Part shown: piece after piece, positions 23,714-35,927 of the stretch
Layout: each line of letters starts with the position of its first letter
How positions within the stretch are numbered: position 1 is the stretch's first letter
Assembly: GCA_026874595.1 (NCBI GenBank)
Contig: CM049315.1
Location: forward strand, 5,640,664 to 5,704,663
Reading direction: 5' to 3'
DNA from: Sipunculus nudus
Lineage: Eukaryota > Annelida > Sipuncula > Golfingiida > Sipunculidae
Length of the DNA: 64,000 nucleotides
Notes under the pieces: generated by a model
Told to the model about the DNA's origin: nothing
Databases searched by the model: none
What the model saw: the letters and a program-made list of their open reading frames with translations, nothing else
Made by a program: the position numbers and the translations under genes

Positions 23714-23780
<67 letters not shown>
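23714..23780. repeat. Compound (TA)n-(TG)n microsatellite
   Basis: TA run followed by a TG run. Confidence 0.95.
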
Positions 23781-23781
<1 letters not shown>

Positions 23782-25040
23782 GTGTGTCAAGTATGTTAGA
23801 AATGTAAAATACAAGATCAAAGATTATTCCTCTTACATTCAAGTCATCGGTAAAGGTAACAACTGGGTAGTGTTTTGAAGGATATCCTTCAACAAATCAT
23901 TACATCCCGCTTTTAGTTTCGCTTTCGAGTATTTGGTCATGGCTGATTCAGCTGCGCCCCATCTTGATAAAGTACAACATATTCATTTGACAAAATCCTG
24001 CTCAGATGTCAAAACTAACAATGTCCATGTTTTAAGACTTTAAAAAGTATAGCTTAGTGGATAGTCAGTGTTATCATCTGAAAACCTTATCCATAGGTTA
24101 TTTCACATGATGTATTTAAAGTATGTTTTAAGTTGTTTTAAGTGTACACATATTCTAGATATTTCCTCGTTGAGCAGCAATAAACCACGTCACCGGCAGG
24201 ATTGCTTGTCTGTGAGAAGAACTTGGCAATAATAGATAATAATTTCTGATTATAAAAACTGTTGTTAACGAATGCATTTTATATGGAAAGACCTTAATAA
24301 ATAATCTAAAGTCTGAGATTTGAGATGAGATTTGATCATACCTTATTTACATTAGTTAAATTCTATAATGTCAAAGAAACGTCGGAGAATGAGAATGAGA
24401 ATGTGTAGTGTGAACAAAAATACTTCAGGGTTATTTGCCTTTCTTCCTCAAATTCAGTTGTGTTGATTGAATTGTTTTCCTCTATTATTTTTATTGGAAT
24501 TAAGATTGTTTTGTTCAGAGTCATTTGCAAGTTATGGATTTGTTTTAACAAAGAGGTATGTTATAAAAATCGATTTTACATGCCAATTTAAATATTTATA
24601 TGGGAATTTTAAAAATACGCATACATTATTTAGTTTTAATGTATTATTGTAATGATTACTTGTAGAATCGAAAATAAGTCTCTATATTTGCTTGGGTCAG
24701 GATGTATTGGTCATATTTGTATTCAGGGCAGGTATATATAGTAGGAAATTAATATTGCCTATAGCAAGGCCTGGTTCTTTGTCTAATATCTACAGTAAAC
24801 TGATTCTTACACAGACAGTTAAATTACAGCTGAGTATTATCTTCAAAGTAACACTGAGGAAAGTGAGTCAACATTTTCTGTAACTTATAGCATCACGTAG
24901 TCTTTCATTCTCAAATATAGTATTGGAAATATAACTTTTTTGAAGAAATTTCATCAATACATTACACAATTTGAGTCTTTATAACGCATTTTCAAACCGA
25001 GCCTCTGAACAAGAGGACCTGAGTTTTGCATTCAAGCAAG

Positions 25041-26007
25041 GTTTTGCGAGAACACATCTTCATCAAGATAGGCGGGTAACTACAATGGTGATGTGAAATT
25101 TATACTTTCTTGATATACCACCAAATAAAGCAAACGAGACAAACCAAAGTTTCAATTATTATCACGCGGTAAATCATGTCGGATATTTAAAAAAATCCAT
25201 TAGACTTGCCAAAATTTATTAGGAGTTTGCTCAGGATATTCAAAGAGCTTGGCGCTTTACTATCACTTTGAATTTGTATACATGTTCATACGGATACTTT
25301 TTTTCAGATCTCTCTAGGTAAAATATGTGACAGCCAAATAAGGTTATCATAATTTTTTCAAATAGTTTCAAATTATAATGAAAGGACTTAGTGAGTGATC
25401 AGGTCTTTGAGAAAACACCTTAAAATACCTATTGAGGAACAATCGTTGGTATAAATCTTTCAGTCCATTGAAACCCTTATGATAATATTAATTATTTGGT
25501 CTTTGCCTTTTAGATAGATGTATATTCCATTGCCGTAGGATTAGTTACTATCCTTGTGAGACACAGCAAACGGGAAAGTATGACAGTGATTGTTAATTAA
25601 AATACCACATTCCCATAATCAGGCTTTGGTCCTTTTAAGTGTCCAGGTCAAAACATCGTCTGAAATAAATGGCTGCCCTAAATTTTCTTGTTCAGCGGAA
25701 CGGTATCTTAATAGTATCTTTGTATGTCCAGATGTCTCTGTCGAGCCTTTTGGCAGTGGGATTTATGGATATGGAAACTGACCAGAGCGTTTCATATGAG
25801 CTTGTTTTCTTTTTAAGCTTTTCATACTCTATTTTTATTCCCCTATTTATTTTATCGTGTTGTCTTTTTAATTCAAGTGTTTTCTTTCATATAGCTCAAG
25901 TCTCATTCATATGTTACTAAGATGGGCACCAAAAATACCAAATCTATATTACAAATTACGTTGATTCCATTTCACTTTTCTCGCGCATCAACTCCATGGC
26001 CATACCT
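25041..26007. other. Intergenic, weak receptor-like trace only
   Basis: No gene that I can support. An 83-codon ORF at 25669-25920 has a hydrophobic stretch loosely like helix 5 of the family (FSYSIFIPLFIL) and lies where a truncated receptor lies next to block A, but the match is too weak to call. Confidence 0.4.
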
Positions 26008-27812
26008 CCGATATGCACGTTTGATCTCTCAACATTTTTTTGGAATTATACCAGGTGTGTCCCAAGGGGGGGGGCATGTCCCATGTTTTCATCCAAGTCC
26101 TGATAGAGTTCATTTTAATTTCCAATTGCCGATTGCAGCGCCCTCTATCAAACTAACCCAGGCTTTTCAAACGTAATAGTACCCTGTTTTACGATAAGGG
26201 GACAGCACTCGTATACTGGAAACTGCACACCATGAAAATGTGCCTATATATATATATATGTGTGTGTGTGTATACATCTATATATTAATGGTGCTTTGGG
26301 TGTTTAATGAATTTCGATAAATTTTGAAAACGTGTATTACTTGCACAAAGTATCTCTTTCATAAAATTCTGGCCTTAATGCAGTGAAGCCAAATTGACCT
26401 TTTAAAACAGTCCTAAACAATTATTATTATGCTATGTCTTTCACTGGTCACATATAAAATCAATAACAGACCAAAATGACCATTCCTGTCAGTCATGCAA
26501 GAATTTTGACACAATTTTTTACTGGTCACAAAAAAATACGACCAGCACGGTCAATTTAGTTAAGAATATGCTAAACACATATAAAACCAAGCAATTTTTA
26601 TTGTACCATCTGGCATAATGTAAAGAGCCTATCAGAGCTAGCCAAACTATTATACAATCTGTTTCATCCTCAGGGCTCTGTTAATCTGGATAATTGACTC
26701 CCAATGATCTTGGTCTATGTCAACTCACCGTAAAAAGTAAGCTCTGCACATACCCGTCTCAAATCCCTCGGACGTTTCCCAGTACAACCACGGGTAATAT
26801 ACTATATGTATAATGGGAAACCGAGTAAATCATTCACTGTAACTGAGTAGATGTACAAGACATAATGATTCTTCTCACTAGAAATTTGACGAATGTACAG
26901 ATAAATAATGTATCATTTCACTAGCTTTATCATAATTTATGGTCGTGCGACTCAAGGAACTAAATCGTTGTCAAGTGGTCCACTTGGGCTACATCTCTAA
27001 AATGCCCATTTTGGTTCTTGAGACAATAAGAACAATGCCAAGTGTGTCCTTAGGAAGCATTTTCCATATTTGCTAAAGTTTACTGAAGATAAACTAACCA
27101 GACGTTCTGGTATAATTAATTAATAACAAAATTACATAGGATTACAGCTAACACATAAATCCCCTACAGGACTAATTAATTACGATAAAGTATAAAATTT
27201 GTACATGGGTCCTTGTCCCGGGTCACTATCAGTGCAGGAGGATGTGTAGCTAATTTGTTGTGAATAAATTCTATTTGCAAAATGTGACACTCTTATGCAT
27301 TTCTTTACCCTCCCATCAAGCTTGAAAAACATGATGTCGATCGTTATATTTCGTTTTGACATTTTTTTTAGTTTTAAATGTAATTGAAACATAAGGCAGA
27401 GCAGCCAGGGACAAGTACATTATATTATTTGGAATGCAGTTAGGCACAAATTGAGTTCTCTGAACAGTTTTGATTGTCTAAAATGTGTTGTGTTTATATT
27501 AAAGGGATCTATTTACAAACATGGTATGTAAAATATAAACATATAGAAGAATACCCTATGTACACATGCAGTGTTTTCTACTTAGAATATTTTGAGATCT
27601 CCCAATATATTATTATAATCCGTTCGTATATACTCATCTAGACAAGTGGTGAAAACCTTACTCCAGGTGATTTTAATGAAGCAAAATATATAAACTATAC
27701 GCGACCGCCAAATGGTAACACAACGCCAACGAACGTCACTCGTATCCATTTATGTTCCACCATTTATTTTGAAGTGGTCTCTAAAACGAGGTGGTCATGA
27801 GGCGAGGTTTTA

Positions 27813-27814
<2 letters not shown>

Positions 27815-27867
<53 letters not shown>
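27815..27867. repeat. (TA)n microsatellite
   Basis: Pure TA run inside block B. Confidence 0.95.
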
Positions 27868-27869
<2 letters not shown>

Positions 27870-28220
27870 AGGTTTGTCTCAAGCTAAATCGGATAAAAAA
27901 TGGCATCAAAATATCACGAGGTCCTGTTGGGATGTATATAATGGAAACAGTCTTACCGGCTGTACGTGGTGCATGCTTTGCGGAAAACACACAGGGTGTT
28001 CTTTGGGAAATAATTTTACAAATAGGAGGTGCGCATTCGATGGACAACCACATGAAAAACATGACATTGTTTGAAAGGCCAAGCGGACAGGTTCTTGTTG
28101 ACAACGGTTATCCCACGAGGGTTTTTATCGTATGTATGTACAATAACAGGCTAACATTTTATGATATTTCGTTATCACAGTCCATTTATCAGCGCTCTTT
28201 TCAAATGCAACTCAGGAAGT

Positions 28221-28290
28221 AGTCCGATTTAATCGGGCTAAATATTAATAAGCTGGGCCTTATAATATTGAGTCCGATTAAATCGGGCTA
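28221..28290. mobile_element. 70-bp miniature insertion with palindromic ends
   Basis: Block A has CTCAGGAAGT followed directly by GACAGGCG. Block B has CTCAGGAAGT, then 70 bases, then CTGAGGAAGT, then GACAGGCG: a 10-bp direct repeat (one mismatch) frames the insertion. Each end carries its own short palindrome, CCGATT-T-AATCGG and CCGATT-A-AATCGG. No coding capacity. Confidence 0.75.
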
Positions 28291-28514
28291 CTGAGGAAGT
28301 GACAGGCGATGTTTTGGCGGGACTATTTTGGGTTATATGTTGTATGCGGCCGAGCCGGATGTTATGTTTTTTAATAAACGCCTGTCTAAAATAGAAGAAT
28401 GCTCTGTTAAGACGTGGGGTCAGAGCCGAAGCATCGTCTAAAAACTAAACGCCTTGGGGTTTGATTAAGGAAATAAGGTTGTAAATTTTATTTGCTGCCA
28501 AAAAAAAAAAAATT

Positions 28515-31335
28515 TTATGTGAATAACAAGTGGCACATGGGCCATGAAGCTCAGCTGTTTTTGACTGGGTTCTCATGTTTTTTTATTAATGTTATAAATT
28601 TTCTGTGAGAATAGCCTATGACTGAATTTACAATGTTGAAAAAATGTAGAGAAAATAAAAATTTCAGGATTCATAGGAGACCTGCCCAGAACCCCCATGG
28701 ATTTCACAAGAGAGGGTTCCAAGGAAAATAGATACAATTGGAACCCTGTTTGTCTGGGTGCTCAAAATCATTTTCTGGTCCATAGCTTGCAGAATATAGG
28801 TCACTATGATCCAAATTTCAGGTTTCCATGGATAATTTCCAAGGATTTCTCATGTTAGAAGAGTCTAGGGCTAATGGATACAATTTGTGCCTTGTCTGTC
28901 TTTGAGCACAAAACCATTTTTCAGCCCATAGGTCACACAATATAGGTCACCATTACCTAATTTCAGGTTTCTAAGGACACTTGACTAGGATCTCCTTGAA
29001 TTTTTATGTAACAGGATTCTAGGCCTAATGGACACAATTTGTGCCCTGTCTGACTGTCCGGGTGCTTATATGACTTCTTTTTCTGAAACTCGCAAAATGT
29101 AGGTCATGGTGACCTATTTTTTCCTAGGACACTGGCCAAAGAAGTCTCCGAATGTTACATTAGAAGATTCTAGGCCTAACATATACAATGTGTGCGCATC
29201 TGACCTTCAGGAGGCTCAAAATGAGTTTTTTTTTTTGTTTTGGAGGTCACAAAATGTAGGTCACCATGACTTAATTTCAGGTTTCCAAGGAGATTTGCCT
29301 GGAGCTTCTTGGGAAATTGTGTAAGAAGATTCTAGGCCTTACAGATACGATTTGTCTTTAACTGACATTCAGGGTGTTCATACGACATCTTTTTCCTATA
29401 GGTCACAGAATATAGGTCACAGTTACCTAATTCAGTTTTCTAAGGACAATTGCCTCGGACCTCCCTTAATGTCATGTTTAAGGATTCTAGGCCTAATGGA
29501 TACTATTTGTGCCCCTTCTAACTTTCTGGGAGCTCACAATCATGTTTTCGGCCCATTAGCCACAAAATATAGGTCGTCATTACCTAATTTCAGGTTTCCA
29601 AGAAGATTTGCTTAGAAACTCCAAGGATATTGAGTTAGAAGATTCTAGGCTTCACATATACGATTTGTCTTCATCTGACATACAGGATAGGATGCTCGAA
29701 ATCATGTTTTCGACCTGTAGGTCATAAAATATAGGTCGCCATGATCTAATTTCAGGTTTCAAAAGAGATTTGGCCAGGACCTCCCTAAATTTCACGTTGG
29801 AGGATTCTAGGCCCTATTTATTCAATTTGTGCCCCGTCTGACTGTGTGATGCTGAAAAACCTTAATTTCGGCCCGAAGTGCATAAAATATAGGTCACCAT
29901 GACCTAATACCAGGTTTCCAAAGAGATTTGCCTAAAACTCCAAGGATATTGTGTTAAAAGATTTTAGGCCTCACAGATACAATTTGTCTTCATTTGACAT
30001 TCAGGGTGATCATATGATATCTTTTCCCTATAGGTAGCAGAATATAGGTCACAGTGACCTAGTTTCAGGTTTTCAAGGACATTTGCCTGGGATCTCTCAA
30101 AATTTTACGTTGGAGGATTCCAGGCCCTACCGATTCAGTTTGTAACCCGTCTGACTGTCTGATGCTAAAAAATATTGTTTTCGGCCCCAAGGTAATAAAA
30201 TATAGGTCACTATGACCTAATTTTCAGGTTTCCAAGGAGATTTGCATATCGTGTTAGACGATTCTAGACCTCACATATACGAATTATCCTCATCTTATAT
30301 TCAGGGTGCTCACAATCTTGTGTTCGGCCTGTAAGTAAAAAAATATAGGTCACAGTTACCTAATTTCAGGTTTCCAAGGAGATTTGCCAGGATCTCCCGA
30401 AATTTCTCGTTGGTAGATTCTAGGCCTTATTGATTTAATTTGGGCCTCGTCTGACTGTCTGATGCTGAAAAACCTTAATTTCGGCCCGAAGGTCATAAAA
30501 TATAGGTCTCCATGACCTAATACCAGGTTTCCAAGGAGATTTGCCTAGAGCCTCCCGGGAAATTGTGTAAGAATATTCTAGGCCTCACAGATACGATTTG
30601 TCTTCATACGACATTCAGGGTGTTCATACGACATCTTTTTCCTATAGTTCTCAGAATATAGGTCACAGTTACCTAATTTCAGGTTTCTAAGGGCAATTGC
30701 CTATTATCTCTCTTAATGTCATGTTGGAGGGTTTAAGGCCTAATGAATACTATTTGTGCCCCGTCTGTCTAGGTGCCGAAAAGTCTGATGCTGAAAAACC
30801 TTAATTTCGGCCCGAAGGTCATAAAATATAGGTCTCCATGACCTAATACCAGGTTTCCAAGGAGATTTGCCTAGAGCCTCCCGGGAAATTGTGTAAGAAT
30901 ATTCTAGGCCTTACAGATACGATTTGTCTTCATACGACATTCAGGGTGTTCATGCGACATCTTTTTCCTATAGTTCTCAGAATATAGGTCACAGTTACCT
31001 AATTTCAGGTTTCTAAGGGCAATTGCCTAGTATCTCTCTTAATGTCATGTTGGAGGGTTTAAGGCCTAATGAATATTTGTGCCCCGTCTGACTGTCGAAA
31101 TCATGTTTTCGGCCCGTAGGTCACAAAATATAGGTCACCATTACCTAATTTCAGGTTTCCGAGGAGATTTGCCCAGGACCACCCTGGATGTACAGTTAGA
31201 AGTTTCTAGGTCTAACGGTTACGATTTGTGCCCTGTTAACGGACGGACTGCTGGACAGCCTGACGGCCGGACGTACGCCGGACAAAGGGTGATCGCTATA
31301 GCTCAGATGACTTACATTCAGCTGAGCTAAAAATG
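28515..31335. mobile_element. Tandem-unit element, about 16 diverged units of about 155 bp
   Basis: The unit core AATATAGGTCAC...ACCTAATTTCAGGTTTCCAAGG recurs near 28796, 28952, 29097, 29254, 29411, 29567, 29728, 29888, 30043, 30200, 30343, 30500, 30657, 30825, 30978 and 31128. The left end has AAGCTCAGCTG; the right end, after a GGACGG-rich stretch, has GATCGCTATAGCTCAG and CAGCTGAGCTAAAAATG, so AGCTCAGCTG and CAGCTGAGCT are inverted near the two ends. It sits exactly where block B would continue into the receptor block, so it is an insertion. The right-end module recurs at 51217-51303. Confidence 0.8.
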
Positions 31336-31926
31336 AAAAGTAGTGTCCTCTTTCATTGTGAAACAAGCCCTGAATGTCGCTTTATATTTTGTCATATATA
31401 ACCACCAAAGCAGGGATGCTAACCGTACAGTCATTTATTGCACTGTTAAACTGTTTATCTCTAGCTCTGCACAATTATAACCCTTGCCAAGGTCATTGGG
31501 TTTCTATTTATCACGTGATTCAATATTTTTGTACTATGAGAACGAACTGGAACTGAACGCCATATTAAGCCCAACTAACATTTGCGTGAACGGTAACTGT
31601 ACAAAAATGTAGTTTGCAATTGTTAGAAGATCCCCGTTTTTCCTTGAACGAAAACATATTATTTGAAAGAAATATTTTATTTACACTTATTATGAACAGT
31701 TCGAAAAGTGTAAATGTCACTGAATATATATTTATCTTGTACTTTAAAATAGAACACTATTGCCATACGTATTACTGATGCAAAAAGTAATTTTATGAAC
31801 TCCCAATTCCTTTAAGGTAGCCTTCAACGGTCAGTTTTCCATATAAGACCGAGGGAGGTTATATTTTGTACTATGTGGAGAGTTATTAACAAACCGGGAT
31901 GGGTATCTAAATTAAAAAAAGGTAAA

Positions 31927-33970
31927 TCTATATAATTAATACGGAGTTCGGGTTTTTCTAGACGATGGTTTACCTCCTTCCGTTCTGAACTGACTCTCCA
32001 AATTCGGCTGACGTTTCGGTGGTGCGCTCTTCTAGGACAAGTTTGTTTTATTTTGCGGGATTATGCCCTATTAAGCTGAATAATTAATAATTTCCCGACT
32101 AGGTGCCCCTATTTCTTTTGTGCTGCAAGGTCCTCCACGCCTGTGACGCTTTTTTTCAGGAGGCGCTTCGGGGATTTTCACTGGCCTGTTAAGACCGCGG
32201 CCAGAGCGCATGTCCTGCCCAAAAGGCATTTTCGTGCAATACACGGTCACGAGGGTCAACTATAATCCCCATTGATCCTCCATATTCATTGTAACGCCTC
32301 TAAAGGAATTTCCTTTCTCTAAAGGAAGTTTACAAAGGTTTTAATCTTTAGACCACATGACTCCGCTTTCATTGCGAGGGCTTTTCAGTTTGGTTAACAC
32401 TGGGCACTGAGTCCAGTGATGTACGTGACCACCGTTTGACAATTTTTGTTTGGGTTACAGGTATGTTGAAATTTATAGATTAAATAATTTCTTTCCATGA
32501 TAACCATGGTTTCAAAAATTCGGCCAGGTCATGTGTTTTATGAAGATTTTTTTCCCAAAAGAAGCCCCACAGCTTAATTATCATTTGCGTTGGTTTTGGC
32601 TGGGGCGGGGCTGAGGGGGGAGGGGGTTCACATTTATTTGTTATGATCCATTAATTGTCTGTAGGCAGGGTGAAACATGAACGAATATCACCAGTACATC
32701 TATAAATTGATAACAAACTAAAATCTGTAGTCAGGGCGAACAGACCTCCGTCTGAATCTCCTTTAAAATCAGCTATGTGTTCACGTGTATGCGTTTCATT
32801 TGTGAACACTGTCATGCTTCAGTAACACGAGTTTACTTTGCGAGTTGCAGGACAAATAAATACGAATGGTTGGGTGCCCTGGGGGTGGGGGGGGGGGGGG
32901 GTGATTACACACACTTCCAAGGGTCCTAAGTCTCTTGGGGACTTTGAAACTCCTGCCGGAAATTACTAATCAGTCGTTCGTTAATGCGTGCACGTTTCAT
33001 GTAAAACGTCATAGTTCAGAAACACGGGTTCACCAGGCGAGTGGAAGAACAACTGCATACGAATGGGCGGCTTCTACTCTGGAACAAAAGAGTGACCCCT
33101 TATAATTATTCCTTTGCGGAATTGTGATTATGGTATTTAAAAAATATATTATGGTGATTCCGATTACCTCCAAAAATGTGATGGATTACGGATGCAGTTT
33201 TACTCTACCCCTCTAAAAACTTCAGCAAAATGCAACGAACCAAGGCTAAAGTGATTTCTTTGCTAAATACTTTCATCGAAATATATCAACCCAGCTGCTT
33301 CCTTTTTATCTGGGAGAGTTGTCAATTTTGCATCAGACCTGCTCATTCAATGACAATTTATAGTACTTAAACCAAAAATTAATATTGTTGGAATATATTT
33401 TTCTTGGCCTATCTTTTTCACATAGGCAGCTATACGTTTCGCGTACAAGAGACTTCAACGACATATGCATATGTATACAAATAACACGTGTCTGTTAACA
33501 TGCCTTAGACTATACCCTCAACTGGCTACACTGAATAACACGATGTCGCCTGAGCTTCAACTAATACAAAGCATCTTTCATATAATTTCACGGTAGAATG
33601 CTTCTTTATACAATAGTTATATCTTCGATATTTACCAAGCAATGAAGCTGTCGGACATATAATGTTTATCGGAAAACAAATTCTTCTCACTTAAAAACTC
33701 GTACACCCTGTATATGCCTCACGTCTCTTTCCAAAATTTATTTTTGTGCGATTTCTAGAATAGAAAAAAATTTCTTTCTCTATTGATATTTTTGGAGGAG
33801 GGTGTTCCTGAAAAATTCTAGCAGAAGTAATCTTTATATCATATAAGTGAAACACATGACAAAAGTTCCTGCAAAACCCTTATGATTAGAATATGCGTCG
33901 TTTAGTCCCTATCAGCTCATTACAAAATATGTATCAGATAGAGCCGTGGATTTTCCACGGGACCAGCTAG
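31927..33970 (+). mobile_element. Non-autonomous Helitron, 2044 bp
   Basis: Interrupts the block I/block III homology. The left end is A|TCTATATAATTAATA, the typical 5' TC start after an A. The right end is a hairpin CCGTGGA-TTT-TCCACGG (33944-33960), then GACCAG and CTAG at 33967-33970, followed by T: the CTRR terminus with insertion between A and T and no target duplication. No Rep/helicase ORF, so it needs proteins in trans. Internally it has G-rich tracts (about 32604-32627, 32880-32900) and a duplicated segment of about 190-bp period at about 32790-33090. Orientation follows the hairpin end. Confidence 0.85.
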
Positions 33971-34858
33971 TAGTAGATAATATCTCACTTTGACAATCAC
34001 TTCCAGTCATTTAGAACGTTGTTCCTTTGTGGTATTATCTGAAACATTTATTCGTAGTTACTACATCCAATATATAATGTATATGTATTGATATTATGCT
34101 GCCATTGCACTGGGGACACTTGCCATACAGATCAACTCCTATATACTAATACGCGCCCAAAGTGCTTATGTAATGTAATATTGTCTTTCTCTACAGCATG
34201 TTATCTTTGTCCAGGTGATCACATGACCGAGGTACTCATGTGGTCATGCAAGGACTAAGTAGTGATTCATTGCGACTCAACTGGACACCATCTTTTCTGA
34301 CACTCCAGGAAACAAAACAGTGACGCCGACTAGTGCAGACTCTGGTTTAGTCTCGTCATTTTCAGGCAATTATGGAAAAGCTGTTAATGACCAACAATTC
34401 AAAATAGATTTTTGTACACGCCTTTAAAAGGCAGCACAAGGATGTCATTTTTTAAATGAAAAATGAATATTAAGAACACGTTTCTGGAAGGGGTAACAAT
34501 TATAACTAATTAACCATTTACATTGGGTCAGTTCTATTGCCTTAGGTACAGGCTTTACAAGTTTGTCATAAAACAAATAAAGTAAATGTACTTAACAATC
34601 TGAAGAGCCGTTTAAGTAAGTTTACAGACCCAGGGAAAGAAGCAGTATATATTCTTTTGAGTACAATGATCACAGCCGTTAATCCATTCCATAGCGAGCA
34701 GGTGAGCAATACATTGTTACCAGGGAAACAAAGAAATCATTCACGATTTGGACCCAGATTTGATCTCTAAAACTGAATTTTGAATTCACCAAACTTTGTG
34801 TTCATTCATAGGAATTCTTCCAATATTCATTGATATTCATTTATATTGTGTAAGTCGG

Positions 34859-35927
34859 CTAGGAAGCTTCATCCGTTGCAGCACACAAGCAAAACTTTTT
34901 CTTAAGAAAACTTCTAAATTGTGGTAATCGCCATGTATATATGAATAAATTTACTGCCGCTGTTCCCATTAAGGGAAAGAGGGCAATTGTCCTAGCACCA
35001 TTAAGAGAATAAATATCGATTTTCTGTTCTAAGTAAATTTGCACAGAGAGGATTCCAAGGTAAGGTAAGAAACAAAAATAGAAACCGCTTACTACGATTA
35101 AACCAGTTTTAGCAACTTTTACTTCCTGTATAAATATTCTATCTGGTAAGACACTAGTCAGCTCAGAATCTCCACCACGAATATTCTTATAATGGGTGTA
35201 AATTTTGAAGAATATAAGAATATAAATCATAATTAGTAATAACGCTACTAAGGTCCACACAGGAATAACTACACAGCCGAAATAATACCACCGGAAACGG
35301 GCGACTATATCACACAAAAACTTGTCGGGCTGTTCCCATGGTGTCAATGACACCAGAGGTCCGAATATTCCTATCTCAACAGAAAATAACCATATCATCC
35401 CTACAGCGAGATACGCACGTTTCGTGGACATCAGGCAGGCATACTGCAGGGGCCAGCATACGGTCAGTGACCGGTCTGATGCTATGAGAAACAGTATGAA
35501 CGACGAAATAGTCATTGGAAAGATGACTGTGATGTATTTAGTAATACAGACAGCGTATATCTTTTGCAATTTCGTATCTATAGTGACGGCGATGTTAAAT
35601 GGCAGGGACAGTCCAAGTAACAAATCCGCAAATGCCAAATGAGCCATGAAGAATAAAGCATTTGTGCGGGTTGTCGTTGACTTTGTTACTCCGGTTCTAT
35701 TGAAGAATGACGCCAGGTAGGCGTAGATAAACAGTCCAATTACCAAAGCAAACAAGGATTGATACAATCGATAGTATTATGACATAGATAACTTTGCCTT
35801 TCCGAGTCTCTAATATTCCGCCTGCGTACGGTAATGTTGATATTTCATGTTTCGGAATTGTGGTCACGTCATAGAAATAGCCTTCATTAGTTTCCAAAAT
35901 GTGGAACAATACGTTAAATATAGCCAT
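34859..35927 (-). pseudogene. Receptor with one single-base frameshift in helix 1
   Basis: Closest relative of the intact 1639-2706 gene, same ATG position (35927) and same TDEAS C-terminus. One extra T in GGTAATTGGACTG (near 35742) breaks the frame in helix 1; everything after it is open for about 300 codons to the TAG at 34859-34861. Without that base helix 1 would carry GNG, the canonical Asn, where the intact gene has Asp. Motifs: LAFADLLLG, DRSLTV at the DRY site, FLCDIVARF, FYFCFLP, NLFIYTWR. No in-frame ATG could start the long part before helix 2. Either a very young pseudogene, a null allele or a sequence error. Confidence 0.85.

Larger units (their letters stand above)
20605..25040. 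repeat. Segmental duplication block II
   Basis: Shares its receptor and both flanks with block III (to 37860) and, more locally, block I. After the receptor's 5' side, 23500-25040 parallels 36540-37850: CAATCCCGTGGTTAT, ATAATTTCTGATTATA, GAGTCTTTA.AA.G near the end. The stretch 22378-23381 is an insertion absent from block III. A compound (TA)n-(TG)n microsatellite lies at 23714-23780. No further genes recognised. Confidence 0.75.
26008..28512. repeat. Duplicated non-coding block B
   Basis: Homologue of block A. It differs by a (TA)n expansion at 27815-27867, loss of the SINE parts, and a 70-bp insertion at 28221-28290. It ends in an A-run at about 28500-28513 directly before the 155-bp-unit element. 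Short ORFs overlapping the TA tract are artefacts. Confidence 0.8.

Noticed and set aside
25669-25920. Possible receptor relic (helix-5-like FSYSIFIPLFIL) next to block B
   Set aside because: Position parallels the truncated receptor next to block A, but the alignment is weak and no other helix could be recognised.
28515-31335. Regular repeats suggesting a CRISPR-like array
   Set aside because: Units are about 155 bp, diverged along their whole length, with no short constant repeat/unique spacer alternation, in a eukaryotic context.
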